This document shows, in pieces, positions 20,144 to 29,922 of a stretch of 40,077 nt of DNA; within the stretch, counting starts at the first letter, position 1; every line of letters starts with the position of its first letter. Source of the stretch: Candidatus Zixiibacteriota bacterium (GTDB lineage: Bacteria; Zixibacteria; MSB-5A5; WJJR01). The notes under the pieces are model-generated. The model was not told where the DNA came from, did no database searches, and saw only the letters and a list, made by a program, of their open reading frames with translations. The position numbers and the translations under genes are program-made. The DNA is taken from assembly GCA_016235085.1 (NCBI GenBank), contig JACRMA010000030.1:1-40077 (forward strand). Reading direction: 5' to 3'.

Positions 20144-23089
20144 TTACGATGGCACGCCAACCGGCTGGGGCTCTTGCTTCCGATCCAATTCGGACCGGAC
20201 CGCTGTCGCTATGCTCTTCTTGCTCAATGGCTTCCGAACGAACACCCCCGCGCCCATGTCCTGGGCCATGCGCACCTTCGCCGACTCAGAGTACCCGGAC
20301 ACAATGACCGCCCGCTGCGATCCATTAATTCGGAGCGCCCGGCGATACGTCTCGAGCCCATCAATGCCTCTGGGCATAATCATGTCCAGAACAAGCAGAT
20401 CGTGAGGCGTCGATTCGAGAACTTCAATCGCCATCTCTCCGCTCTCGCAGAGGGTCACGTGGTATCCGAGCGACGTGAGCAGCCGGCTCATGATTTCGCG
20501 CTGCACATCATCGTCGTCGATGACCATCACCTTCTCGGTGCCGGATGGAATCGTCTCCACGACTTCATCCACCACTTGATCCCGTGTCACGGGCAGGTAG
20601 ACAATAAACGAGGTCCCCGTGCCGGCCCTTGTGGTCACGTCGATGTACCCACGATGATCCTTCACGACGGCATCGACTATACTGAGCCCCAGTCCGGACC
20701 CTCGCTGTTTGTGTCCCGACTTGGTCGTAAAGAACGGCTCGAAGATTCTCGGAAGCGCCTCAGGTGAAATACCCTTCCCGGTGTCGGAAACGGTGATACG
20801 GACATACTCTCCGCGCGGCACGCGATTGAAAAGGATGGTCGTGTCGTCGGCGTAGTAATTGCGCGTTTCGACGGAGATCGTCCCACGGTCGCCCACCGCA
20901 TCACGGGCGTTAACGAGCAAATTGAGAATAATGCGATGAATTTGCGCGAGCCCTCCGCGCACATTCATCAGATCCGACCCCAGGTCCGTTTGCAGCGTCA
21001 ACGTTTCCGGCAGCGGCCCCAGATCTCTGACCGCCTGGCTGATGACGGTGTTGACATTCAGCACGGTCTGGCTGAAATGACCCCGGCGGCTCACCGTGAG
21101 AAGCTGCTGGTTGATCTCGGCAATCTTGGACGCCGCCGCTTCAATGTCATCGACGTACGCGCGCACCGGATGGCCATCCGGAAGCTGGTCACGCATCAAT
21201 TCCGGATATGCCATCATGGGACCGAGCAGATTGTTGAAATCATGTGCGATCTGTCCCGCGATTCGTTCGGCGGTCTCCAGCCGTTGCGTGCGCGCCTCAG
21301 ATTCCTTAAGCCGCTTGGTCTCCGTTATGTCCTGGACGAGCGCCAGATGCATCTTGCGTGCCACCGGCTTTCCCTCGGTCCATAGTGGCGAGACTGTCAG
21401 GTTGACCCAGACCTCCCGGCCATCCTTATGGATGTACCGCTTTTCCAGTGAGAAAGTCTTGATCTGCCCCTGACGTAACCGGGCGAGATTGGTTAGGTCC
21501 GCCTCGAGATCGTCCGGGTGTGTCAGTTCCAGGAATGAGTGCCCCAGAATCTCCTCTTCCGTGTACCCGATGATCTCGCAGTATTTGGCATTGATACGCA
21601 GATAGTGTCCATCCTCGGAATCGATCACGGCCGCACCCAGTCCTGCCTGTTCGAAAATCGACCGGAATCGAAGCTCACTTTCCTGGAGTTTCGCAGCCGC
21701 GTTGAGCCGATCCGTGATGTTACGCGCAAACCCCGCGGCGAATTCCCGCCCGCCGAACTGGAGGTGTGTTGTCATGATCTCGACCGGGAATTCACTGCCA
21801 TCCTTTCGCTGGTGCACCGATTCGTTCAAGAACGACCCTTTGGTACGCAGCGTGTTCCATACCGACGCCAGCGTCTCGGCCGTCATGCGCGGGTTGATCA
21901 TCTCGATTGGCTCGCCGAACAGGTCGCCGGGGCCGTACCCCAAGACTTCATGCCCTGCGAGATTGGCGTAGACGATTATTCCCTTGGTATCGATCCAATA
22001 GACGCCTTCACGGTGCACCTCAATCGAATGCTTCAACATCGTGATTTGCTCTTCGGCCACCTTCTGCCCGGTGATATCCATGTTCACGCCGATGGCAATA
22101 TTGGTGTTTGAACCAGGCCTTTGAATGACCTGCCCGCGCCAGCGGATCCACCGGAGCTCACTATCATTGCGAATGATCCGAAACTCCATTTCACCCTCAT
22201 CGCGCGTTTGAATCAACTGCGCGAAACGCGCCTTCAGTCCTGAGACATCATCCGGATGAACGCGGCTCCAGCAGAACGCGGAAAAATCCCCATTGAAGTC
22301 CTGGGGAACCTGCCAGAGGCTGGCGATTTCCGGTGTCCAAATTCCCTGGCCGTTCTTCAGATCCACTTCAAAGGCTCCGATGTGACCAGTCCGCAGAGCC
22401 AGGCGCAACCGTTGTTCGCTCCGCTTAACCCCTGCGACCATCGCGTTCCCGATGCGCAGGAGAATCAGCGCACTCACGGATACGAGAAGGATTGCGACCA
22501 TTGAGGTCTGGAGCACCGCCTTGATAAAAGGCGTCCGGATCTCGGCCATGTCAACCTTCGCGACCAGCCCCAGTTTGAGATCCGGCAGGTAGCGATAGAC
22601 TGCAAGGACTTGGTTCCCTCGGTAATCGCGGCCCATCATCGTGCCTGACCGCCCCAACAAGGCTTGTCGGGCCGGCGCGGCGATGTCGGTGTCGAACGGC
22701 ACAGGCGAGGGGCGGGTGATGGTTCTGCCCTTCTGGCTAATGACAAAGACGATCTGGTTGTCTTTGCTTCGGACAAGCAAGCACTCCATCGAGCGTCCCG
22801 GATCAACAGAATCCGAGGAAGTGAATTGCGCCCCATCGAGAAGCCGCAAAATCGGAACCAGTAGCGACTCCGCGTTCGTCGATCCGCCCGCTCGCTGGCT
22901 CTCGCTCATCGCCACACCCGTAATCATTCTGGCGCGGCTTTCCGCAAGGTCAGTCAGCAGATCCGTTTGCTCGTGAATCGCCGTCTGGTAGAGTGTCCTG
23001 AGTGCCACGCCCACCGAGACAACCACCGTCACCGTCAGGACCACGATGAGCGTGAGCACTGTCCGCTTGCCGCTTACCGCTGTTCTCAT
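20144..23089 (-). CDS. Hybrid sensor histidine kinase: membrane sensor, multiple PAS domains, HisKA/HATPase, C-terminal receiver
   Basis: N-terminal TM segments; PAS/PAC stretches; H-box IAHDFNNLLGPM; N-box NLLVNARDAVGDRGTI; GSGLGLSIVDAVVKDHRG; receiver VMVIDDDDVQREIMSRLL...LLVLDMIMPRGIDG. Confidence 0.93.
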   Translation of the reverse strand: MRTAVSGKRTVLTLIVVLTVTVVVSVGVALRTLYQTAIHEQTDLLTDLAESRARMITGVAMSESQRAGGSTNAESLLVPILRLLDGAQFTSSDSVDPGRSMECLLVRSKDNQIVFVISQKGRTITRPSPVPFDTDIAAPARQALLGRSGTMMGRDYRGNQVLAVYRYLPDLKLGLVAKVDMAEIRTPFIKAVLQTSMVAILLVSVSALILLRIGNAMVAGVKRSEQRLRLALRTGHIGAFEVDLKNGQGIWTPEIASLWQVPQDFNGDFSAFCWSRVHPDDVSGLKARFAQLIQTRDEGEMEFRIIRNDSELRWIRWRGQVIQRPGSNTNIAIGVNMDITGQKVAEEQITMLKHSIEVHREGVYWIDTKGIIVYANLAGHEVLGYGPGDLFGEPIEMINPRMTAETLASVWNTLRTKGSFLNESVHQRKDGSEFPVEIMTTHLQFGGREFAAGFARNITDRLNAAAKLQESELRFRSIFEQAGLGAAVIDSEDGHYLRINAKYCEIIGYTEEEILGHSFLELTHPDDLEADLTNLARLRQGQIKTFSLEKRYIHKDGREVWVNLTVSPLWTEGKPVARKMHLALVQDITETKRLKESEARTQRLETAERIAGQIAHDFNNLLGPMMAYPELMRDQLPDGHPVRAYVDDIEAAASKIAEINQQLLTVSRRGHFSQTVLNVNTVISQAVRDLGPLPETLTLQTDLGSDLMNVRGGLAQIHRIILNLLVNARDAVGDRGTISVETRNYYADDTTILFNRVPRGEYVRITVSDTGKGISPEALPRIFEPFFTTKSGHKQRGSGLGLSIVDAVVKDHRGYIDVTTRAGTGTSFIVYLPVTRDQVVDEVVETIPSGTEKVMVIDDDDVQREIMSRLLTSLGYHVTLCESGEMAIEVLESTPHDLLVLDMIMPRGIDGLETYRRALRINGSQRAVIVSGYSESAKVRMAQDMGAGVFVRKPLSKKSIATAVRSELDRKQEPQPVGVPS

Positions 23090-23518
23090 AGTGAACTCGC
23101 CTCAGGAGCTGCTCTTGACCGATCCGAAGCAGATCACGCGTTATCCCCCGCACATCCTGTTCGGAGCTGGCAGAGTACCGCTGATGGCGTCCCCCCCACG
23201 ATCGAAACTGGAGCCTCACCTTGCACAATCAGCCAACCGCTGGCCAGTTCTCCTGGCTCAGAGGCGGATATTCTTGCGCCTTTCGAAAATATCGGCACGC
23301 TGGCACGAATCTTGACAAACTGGTATGGGACAATGAATTTCTGACAATTCTGCGCACTACCCTTTGCCTAATCAGGCTCAGGTTTAGGTTACGTGTGCTC
23401 GGTCCCCCCCCTCGCGGAACCTACGCCGTGGAGTTTTTCAACACGTCTGTAAGACGTTGTGCAGGCGGAACCTATGACACGCTGTCTGAGATGGGTAGCA
23501 AGAGCACGGGTGGAAGGC

Positions 23519-24619
23519 CTACGATTGCGAATTCTCGGTTGGAATACCCCCAATTGCCTCGATGATCGCCCGATTGGCCGAAGGGAACGCAAGCGCGTGC
23601 AATTCGGTTGGCCGCACCCAGCGCCAGTTCTGGCAGCCGATCTTTCGTGGCCGCCCGGAGAGGTACACACAATCAAAAACATGCAGGCGCACAGTGTAAT
23701 GGCTGTAGGCATGACGAACAACCATCCGCTTGCGCCCAATCCTGACCTCGATGGCCAGTTCCTCTTCGATTTCACGCCGGCAGGTTTCGGCCAGCGCCTC
23801 TCGCGCCTGCTGTTTTCCTCCGGGAAACTCCCAGAGACCCGGCAACAGGCCGGTCTCGAGCCGTTGCGCGATGAGAATCTTGCCGTCCCCGCGCCGGATG
23901 ATTCCACACGCGACTTGCACCTCGCTGCGTGGGGTGCGTGCCTCCGGCATTCCATACTTGTCGGGATGCCCCTTTTCAAATGCGCGGCAATTCTGCGTGA
24001 GAGGGCAGCTCGGACAACCGGGCGAGCGGGGCGAACAAATGAGCGCACCAACTTCAATGAGCGCATCGGTCCAGATGGCGCCGTTGCCAACCGTCATCAA
24101 CTTTGAAAGCTCCCGATAGACTTTCGCGCGCACCGGCCCATTGCGAACACCGCCCGTGATGCCAAACAATCTCGCCCCCACTCGTGCAACATTGGCGTCA
24201 ATCGCGGGGACGCGTGTGCCAAAGCAGAAATTCGACACCGCGGCAGCGACATAATCGCCCACTCCCGGCAGGGCACGAATCTCATCGTACTCACTTGGAA
24301 ACACTCCCCCGTATTGGTCCTGAATGATTCGCGCTGCCTGGTGGAGATATCGCGCGCGGTGATAATACCCCAGCCCCTCCCACTCTTTCATCACATCATC
24401 GAGTGTCGCGCGCGCCAGAGATCGCAACGTGGGGAATCGTTTCAGAAATCGCGGGTATCGTTTGATCCCCACCGCGACCGTGGTCTGTACCAGCATCACT
24501 TCGGACACCCAGATCCGGTACGGATCGGTCTGGCCACGCCACGGCAACGGCCGCGCATGTTTCGCGAACCAGCGCCGCAACCGGCTGTACAAAGCACGGG
24601 ATTCGGGGGCGAATGGCAC
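23519..24619 (-). CDS. mutY: A/G-specific adenine glycosylase
   Basis: LPWRGQTDPYRIWVSEVMLVQTT, LPGVGDYVAAAV, Fe-S ligands C-x6-C-x2-C-x5-C (CSPRSPGCPSCPLTQNC), C-terminal NUDIX-like GLLPGLWEFPGGKQQ...REIEEEL. Confidence 0.95.
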   Translation of the reverse strand: MPFAPESRALYSRLRRWFAKHARPLPWRGQTDPYRIWVSEVMLVQTTVAVGIKRYPRFLKRFPTLRSLARATLDDVMKEWEGLGYYHRARYLHQAARIIQDQYGGVFPSEYDEIRALPGVGDYVAAAVSNFCFGTRVPAIDANVARVGARLFGITGGVRNGPVRAKVYRELSKLMTVGNGAIWTDALIEVGALICSPRSPGCPSCPLTQNCRAFEKGHPDKYGMPEARTPRSEVQVACGIIRRGDGKILIAQRLETGLLPGLWEFPGGKQQAREALAETCRREIEEELAIEVRIGRKRMVVRHAYSHYTVRLHVFDCVYLSGRPRKIGCQNWRWVRPTELHALAFPSANRAIIEAIGGIPTENSQS

Positions 24620-24634
24620 TGACGACGCTCCTGT

Positions 24635-25060
24635 CTAACGGGCCAGAAGCCAGATGGCGGCAATGGCGAGGACCAGACCGAAGCCCTTGGAGAGCGAAAA
24701 CGATTCCCCCAGAAACAAGACGCCGATTGCCGCCGTCACCACCAGTGAGCCAAGGAGCGTGATCGGACCCGCCGCGGACAACTCGCCCCGATGCCGGTAG
24801 ATCGTAAAATTCATCACGCTGGCGAGACTGACACAAAGCCCGCCAATAATCGTGTAAACAAGACCCGGCCGTGTGACTTCAGGACCCCAGACCGGCTGCC
24901 GCGCCACTGCCAGATAGGACACGATGCCAAGTATCGCCGCCACCTCGAGCCAGAACCCCCCAACCGCATCAGGAATCTTTCCGGCCGCCAGCTTGGTAAA
25001 CAGTGTGTATGTGCCACCAACAATCCCCACCAGAATCGAGAATAGAAGCCATCGTTCCAT
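24635..25060 (-). CDS. Small EamA/DMT-type membrane transporter (single-domain)
   Basis: 141 aa hydrophobic ORF, LLFSILVGIVGGTYTLFTKLA...GPITLLGSLVVTAAIGVLFLGESFSLSKGFGLVLAIAAIWLL. Confidence 0.8.
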   Translation of the reverse strand: MERWLLFSILVGIVGGTYTLFTKLAAGKIPDAVGGFWLEVAAILGIVSYLAVARQPVWGPEVTRPGLVYTIIGGLCVSLASVMNFTIYRHRGELSAAGPITLLGSLVVTAAIGVLFLGESFSLSKGFGLVLAIAAIWLLAR

Positions 25061-25177
25061 CGGTCATTCCTCCTCAGTCCACCGGAGCGCCGGGGCGCGG
25101 CAGTATGGCGGAATTTCGGCTGGCACGCTATGCCAAAACGCGGTATCATCGGTCCGTCTGAGACGGAGGGGGCACAC

Positions 25178-26389
25178 GTGATCGAGCATACCGCCGAGTT
25201 GCTTGGGATCAAGAATGAACGCCGGATCATCTTCCTGGTCATGGATGGACTCGGAGACCTGCCATTTGGCAGCCGCCTGTCGACACCGCTGGAAGCAGCG
25301 CGCAAACCGAATATCGACGCACTCTTGCCGCAATCGACGACCGGCCTTTTTGATCCGGTCGAACCGGGGATCACACCGGGGTCGGGTCCCGGACACCTCG
25401 GATTATTCGGCTATGACCCGCGGAATCACTTGATTGGGCGCGGCGTATTGGAAGCGCTCGGCATCGACTTCCCTCTGCAGGATGATGATGTCGCCGCGCG
25501 CTTTAATTTCTGCACGCTCGATTCCAATCGCCGCATCACCGACCGCCGCGCCGGACGGATTTCCGATGACGAGAACCGGCGACTGGTGGACAAAATCAAT
25601 GAGCAGCTTGCGATGTCGAACGATGTTGAAGTCATCGTTCGCAGCGTCTCAGAGCATCGCGGCCTGGTCGTGTTGCGCGGTCACACTCTCGGCGGTCGCG
25701 TTAGCGACACCGATCCGCAGACTCTCGGCGGCCGGCCATTGCCGGCAGGCGCGCTCGATGCCGAATCGCGCACAACCGCGGAGTGGCTGAATCGCTTCGT
25801 CACGGAGATCGAACGGATTCTCCACGATGAAACCAAGGCGAACGGTGTGCTATTGCGTGGGATCGACAAGCGGCCCCCGATACCCAAGATCGCCAACCGC
25901 TTCCCGATCAATCCCGGCGCGATTGCCACTTACCCGATGTACCGAGGGATCGCGCGCCTGGTTGGCATGCATGTCTTCGATCCCCCGGGAGACATTCCTG
26001 CAACAATGGCAGCACCGAAGTCGGTCCCCAAGGAATACGACTACCTGTTCGTTCACATCAAGTACACCGACAAGGCGGGCGAGGACGGTGACTACGACCG
26101 CAAGGTTTCCGTCATTGAGGAAGTCGACCGGCATCTCCCCGAACTAATGAAAGCCAAACCCGATGTCCTCGTGATCACCGGCGATCACTCAACCCCGGCG
26201 ATCTTGAAAGCTCACTCGTGGCATCCGGTCCCAGCGCTGGTCTATTCACCAGGGACGGTGCTCCCCGATGGTTCCAAGACTTTTGGCGAACGCGCCTGCC
26301 AAGTCGGCGGCCTCGGCCGCTTGCCAATGCGGCATCTTCTGCCGATCGCATTGGCTCATGCGCAAAAGCTGGCAAAGTTCGGGGCGTGA
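25178..26389 (+). CDS. apgM: 2,3-bisphosphoglycerate-independent phosphoglycerate mutase, archaeal (ApgM) type
   Basis: IIFLVMDGLGDLPF, GITPGSGPGHLGLFGYDP, VHIKYTDKAGEDGDYDRKVSVIEEVD, VITGDHSTPAILKAHSWHPVP. Confidence 0.9.
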   Translation: MIEHTAELLGIKNERRIIFLVMDGLGDLPFGSRLSTPLEAARKPNIDALLPQSTTGLFDPVEPGITPGSGPGHLGLFGYDPRNHLIGRGVLEALGIDFPLQDDDVAARFNFCTLDSNRRITDRRAGRISDDENRRLVDKINEQLAMSNDVEVIVRSVSEHRGLVVLRGHTLGGRVSDTDPQTLGGRPLPAGALDAESRTTAEWLNRFVTEIERILHDETKANGVLLRGIDKRPPIPKIANRFPINPGAIATYPMYRGIARLVGMHVFDPPGDIPATMAAPKSVPKEYDYLFVHIKYTDKAGEDGDYDRKVSVIEEVDRHLPELMKAKPDVLVITGDHSTPAILKAHSWHPVPALVYSPGTVLPDGSKTFGERACQVGGLGRLPMRHLLPIALAHAQKLAKFGA

Positions 26390-26499
26390 TTAGCATGAGG
26401 CGCAGTGATCCAATCAGAGAATACGGATCGAGAGTCCGGGAGGGCGATCCGCCGCGGCGGATCGCCCTCCCTCGTCACCACATTGACTGTGAGGATAGC

Positions 26500-27703
26500 A
26501 TGAAGTTAACGCGTATTGTTTCGTTGCTGCTCACTTGTGTCCTGACACTCCCGGCGGTTCCGAGTCACGCCGGCATCCGCTACGTAGGCAAAAATCTCCA
26601 ATCATTCATCGATACCGCCAAACCCGGTGACACATTGCGTCTCGCCGTCGGCACTTTCGAAGCCGTTCCCGTGACTTTCATGGATTCCCTCTGCGGCAAC
26701 TGCCAGGAACCGAAGACCCGGCACCAGGCCTCTTATGGTTTTCGCATCAAGGACAAGTCGCTGTGGATCGTCGGCGCCGGGCCGGACAAGACGATTCTCG
26801 TGACCAAGGCTGGATACGGTGTCTTCTCGCGACACCTCGGGCCTGGCCACCGATGCCGGTATTGTCGTGCGAAATTCCCGCATCACCGTGGAGAACTGCT
26901 GGATCCGCGACAACACGCAGTATCCCGAATCGCTGATCGTCGGCATCGGCGGAGTCATGGGACGCGAAGGTGCCGAACTGTACGTGATCAACAACAAGAT
27001 CACCAACAATACATGGGATGGTGTCGCATTGTATCGCGGCGCCACCGCCACAATCGCCGACAATATCATCCATCAAGGACGCGGCGCCGGCGTGGGGATC
27101 ACCTGGGATGCCACCGCCACCGTCCTTCGCAATCAGGTCTCGCAGTTCTGGAAGGGCATTGGCTCGTTCGGCGCCACGAGGGTCATCTGCAAGAATAATG
27201 TCGTTTATCACTGTCTCGGCTGGGGCATCATTGCGACCGGAACCTCCTACATGGACTGCGCCAATAATCTCATTTTCCGCAACGGTAATTGCGGCTTCGG
27301 GCTCTGGGGTCCCGAGGTGCGAGGACGGCTGACCAACAACGTGATCGTCCTAAACGGCTGGCGCGATGAATGGGTCTGCCCGCGTGTCGGTGTCTGGAAT
27401 CTCGGCCACCCCCTTCTGGCGCCGATGTCCTACAATGTACTTTGGGACAATGTGCAAGGCGACTGGCGTGACATGCCCGACTACACAAATGAATTCAATA
27501 ATGTGCACATTGATCCATTGTGGGACACACTGTCATTCGTGCCTAGACCCGGCTCGCCACTGATCGATAATGGCAATCCCGAACTCACCGATCCGGACGG
27601 CACTCGCTCCGACATCGGCATCTACGGCGGTCCGCAGGCATTCCGTAAACCGGTCCCGATTCCGCGGACTGCCCCGGTGGATACGCGCAAGAAGAAGAAC
27701 TAG
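26500..27703 (+). pseudogene. Exported right-handed beta-helix protein interrupted by an apparent frameshift near 26820
   Basis: Frame 1 gives MKLTRIVSLLLTCVLTLPAVPSHAGIRYVG...TKAGYGV; continuation in frame 2 from about 26819 (SRDTSGLATDAGIVVRNSRITVENCWIRDN...) with pectate-lyase-like repeats to 27703. Confidence 0.75.
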
Positions 27704-27780
27704 TAGGGGCGCCCCTGTGTGGGCGCCCAATTGTCGCGGCGCGGAGACATCCGGGCGGCCACTTAGGGCCGCCCCTACGA
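27703..27780 (+). repeat. 78-bp double-hairpin intergenic repeat, copy 1
   Basis: GTAGGGGCGCCCCTGTGTGGGCGCCC...CCGGGCGGCCACTTAGGGCCGCCCCTAC; ends are inverted repeats. Confidence 0.8.
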
Positions 27781-27890
27781 TCGTTAGATTTTACAAGAAG
27801 CCAATTTTGCGGATTATTCCGCGACCTCCAATCTGTCGGGGCGTATTGCCTACGCCCTCTGTCCCGCGCGGTGAGAATTCTCTGCAACCG

Positions 27891-27971
27891 TAGGGGCGCC
27901 CCTGTGTGGGCGCCCGTTTTGTATCCGCGTACGGAGACAACCGGACGGCCACACAGGTCCGCCCCCACGCG
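27891..27971 (+). repeat. Double-hairpin intergenic repeat, copy 2
   Basis: Starts with the same GTAGGGGCGCCCCTGTGTGGGCGCCC and shares CGGAGACAACCGGACGGCCAC; right end more degenerate. Confidence 0.78.
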
Positions 27972-28163
27972 AAATCGCGTCACCCATCCCCCAAAATTTG
28001 TCACCGCGCAATTCGATACGGCACGATTCCTGCCCCACTGGCCCCGGCGATGTCTTATACTGGCACCCTTCGGTCGGCCGTGTAGCAGGACGCCGGTACT
28101 GACCTGTTTGGAACCGAATTCACGAGTGAAGAAGCATAGGTGGACGGGAAAGGAGCGGAGAGA

Positions 28164-29024
28164 ATGGCCATTCGCAAAGTGGGAGTGGTGGGCTGCGGTT
28201 TGATGGGCTCCGGCATTGCTCAGGTGAGCGCCCAGGCCGGTTACGATGTGATCGTACGTGAGGTTACCGACGAACTCTTTCAGCGCGGATTCAAGCGTAT
28301 CGCCGGTTCTCTGGACAAATTTGTTGAGAAACAAAAGATGACGGCCGCCGACCGCGATGCGGTGCTGGCGCGCATCAAAGGCACCACGAAACTCGCGGAC
28401 ATGAAGGACTGCGACCTGATCGTCGAAGCCGCCATCGAGAACTTCGAAGAAAAGACCAAAGTCTACCGCGAACTCGACGCCGCCTGCGGCCCGAATACGA
28501 TATTCTCCTCCAACACCTCATCCCTGCCGATCGGTGACATGGCGGCAGTGACCAAACGCCCCGATCGTTTCTGCGGGCTGCACTTCTTCAATCCTGTCCC
28601 GCTCATGAAGCTGGTCGAAGTCGTGCGCTCGATCGATACCTCCGATGCAACCTACCAGGCAGCGAAGGCATTCGCCGAGTCAGTGGGCAAGACCGTGGTC
28701 ACCGCGAAAGACACACCCGGCTTCGTCGTTAATCTGCTCTTGGTTCCATACCTGCTCGATGCCGTGCGCGCGCTCGAAGCCGGTGTCGCCAGCAAAGAGG
28801 ACATTGACAACGGCATGAAGCTCGGCTGCGGCCACCCCATGGGACCGCTCACCCTGCTCGACTTCGTCGGACTCGATACCACGTACTACATCGCCGAAAT
28901 CATGTTCGCCGAATTCAAAGACACTCGTTACGCCGCGCCGCCGCTTTTGAAGCGCATGGTCAACGCGGGTTACAATGGCCGCAAAAGCGGCCGGGGATTC
29001 TACCATTACTCGGCGCAGGCCTAA
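28164..29024 (+). CDS. 3-hydroxyacyl-CoA (3-hydroxybutyryl-CoA) dehydrogenase
   Basis: MAIRKVGVVGCGLMGSGIAQVSAQAGYDVIVRE Rossmann motif; FSSNTSSLPIGDMAAVTKRPDRFCGLHFFNPVPLMKLVEVV. Confidence 0.95.
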   Translation: MAIRKVGVVGCGLMGSGIAQVSAQAGYDVIVREVTDELFQRGFKRIAGSLDKFVEKQKMTAADRDAVLARIKGTTKLADMKDCDLIVEAAIENFEEKTKVYRELDAACGPNTIFSSNTSSLPIGDMAAVTKRPDRFCGLHFFNPVPLMKLVEVVRSIDTSDATYQAAKAFAESVGKTVVTAKDTPGFVVNLLLVPYLLDAVRALEAGVASKEDIDNGMKLGCGHPMGPLTLLDFVGLDTTYYIAEIMFAEFKDTRYAAPPLLKRMVNAGYNGRKSGRGFYHYSAQA

Positions 29025-29039
29025 GAGGAGTCAGGATCG

Positions 29040-29825
29040 ATGGCAAACTACGAAAATATCCTCGTTGAGATCGCCGCACCGCTGGCGACCGTGACCGTCA
29101 ACCGTCCAAAAGTGCTCAATGCGCTGAACGATCAGACAATCGCCGAGCTGGACAGCGCCTTCGCATCGCTCGAACAAAACGATGCGGTCCGTGTGGTCCT
29201 GCTGACCGGATCGGGGGAGAAAGCTTTCATCGCCGGAGCCGACATCAACGAACTGAAAGTCTGCGATGTCCCCGCAGGCATTCAAAAGTCGATTCGCGGC
29301 CAGAATCTCTTGCATCGCATTGAGGATTCCCGGTTGATCGTGATTGCCGTCATCAACGGCTTCGCGCTCGGCGGCGGTTGTGAGATCGCGATGGCCTGCG
29401 ATATCCGTCTGGCTGCCGAAACCGCCCGTCTCGGGCAGCCGGAAGTCGTTCTGGGAATCATTCCCGGCTACGGTGGCACCCAGCGCCTCCCGCGCCTCGT
29501 GGGACGAGGCAAGGCCAAGCAGTTAATTCTGAGCGGCGAGATGATCAAAGCCGCCGAGGCGCATCGCATTGGGTTGGTCGATGAGGTCTACTCAGTGGCG
29601 GAGCTGATGCCCAAGGCGCAGGCAATGGCCGCCGAAATCGCCTCCAAGGGGCCCTATGCCGTTTCCACCGCGAAACGCTGCATCAACCTGGGATTGGACG
29701 TCGACCTGAAAAGCGGATTGGAATACGAGTACACGCAGTTCGGCGTGATTTGCTCAACCAGCGACAAGACCGAAGGCTGCGCAGCATTTCTCGAAAAACG
29801 GCCGGCCAAATTCTCCGGAAAATAA
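29040..29825 (+). CDS. Enoyl-CoA hydratase (crotonase family)
   Basis: NRPKVLNALN, AFIAGADINEL, GFALGGGCEIAMACDIRLAAETARLGQPEVVLGIIPGYGGTQRLPRLVG. Confidence 0.95.
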   Translation: MANYENILVEIAAPLATVTVNRPKVLNALNDQTIAELDSAFASLEQNDAVRVVLLTGSGEKAFIAGADINELKVCDVPAGIQKSIRGQNLLHRIEDSRLIVIAVINGFALGGGCEIAMACDIRLAAETARLGQPEVVLGIIPGYGGTQRLPRLVGRGKAKQLILSGEMIKAAEAHRIGLVDEVYSVAELMPKAQAMAAEIASKGPYAVSTAKRCINLGLDVDLKSGLEYEYTQFGVICSTSDKTEGCAAFLEKRPAKFSGK

Positions 29826-29922
29826 CCGTGCGGCAGTAGGGGCGTATTGCATACGCCCCTTGTTGCCCGAGATTCTGTCTGCCGCCAGAGGGCTATCAAT
29901 CCGACACACGAAGGGATTCATC

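Noticed and set aside
20144-23089. Hybrid histidine kinase as part of a novel signalling system
   Set aside because: Ordinary PAS-HK-receiver architecture with no linked output gene; not unusual on sequence alone.
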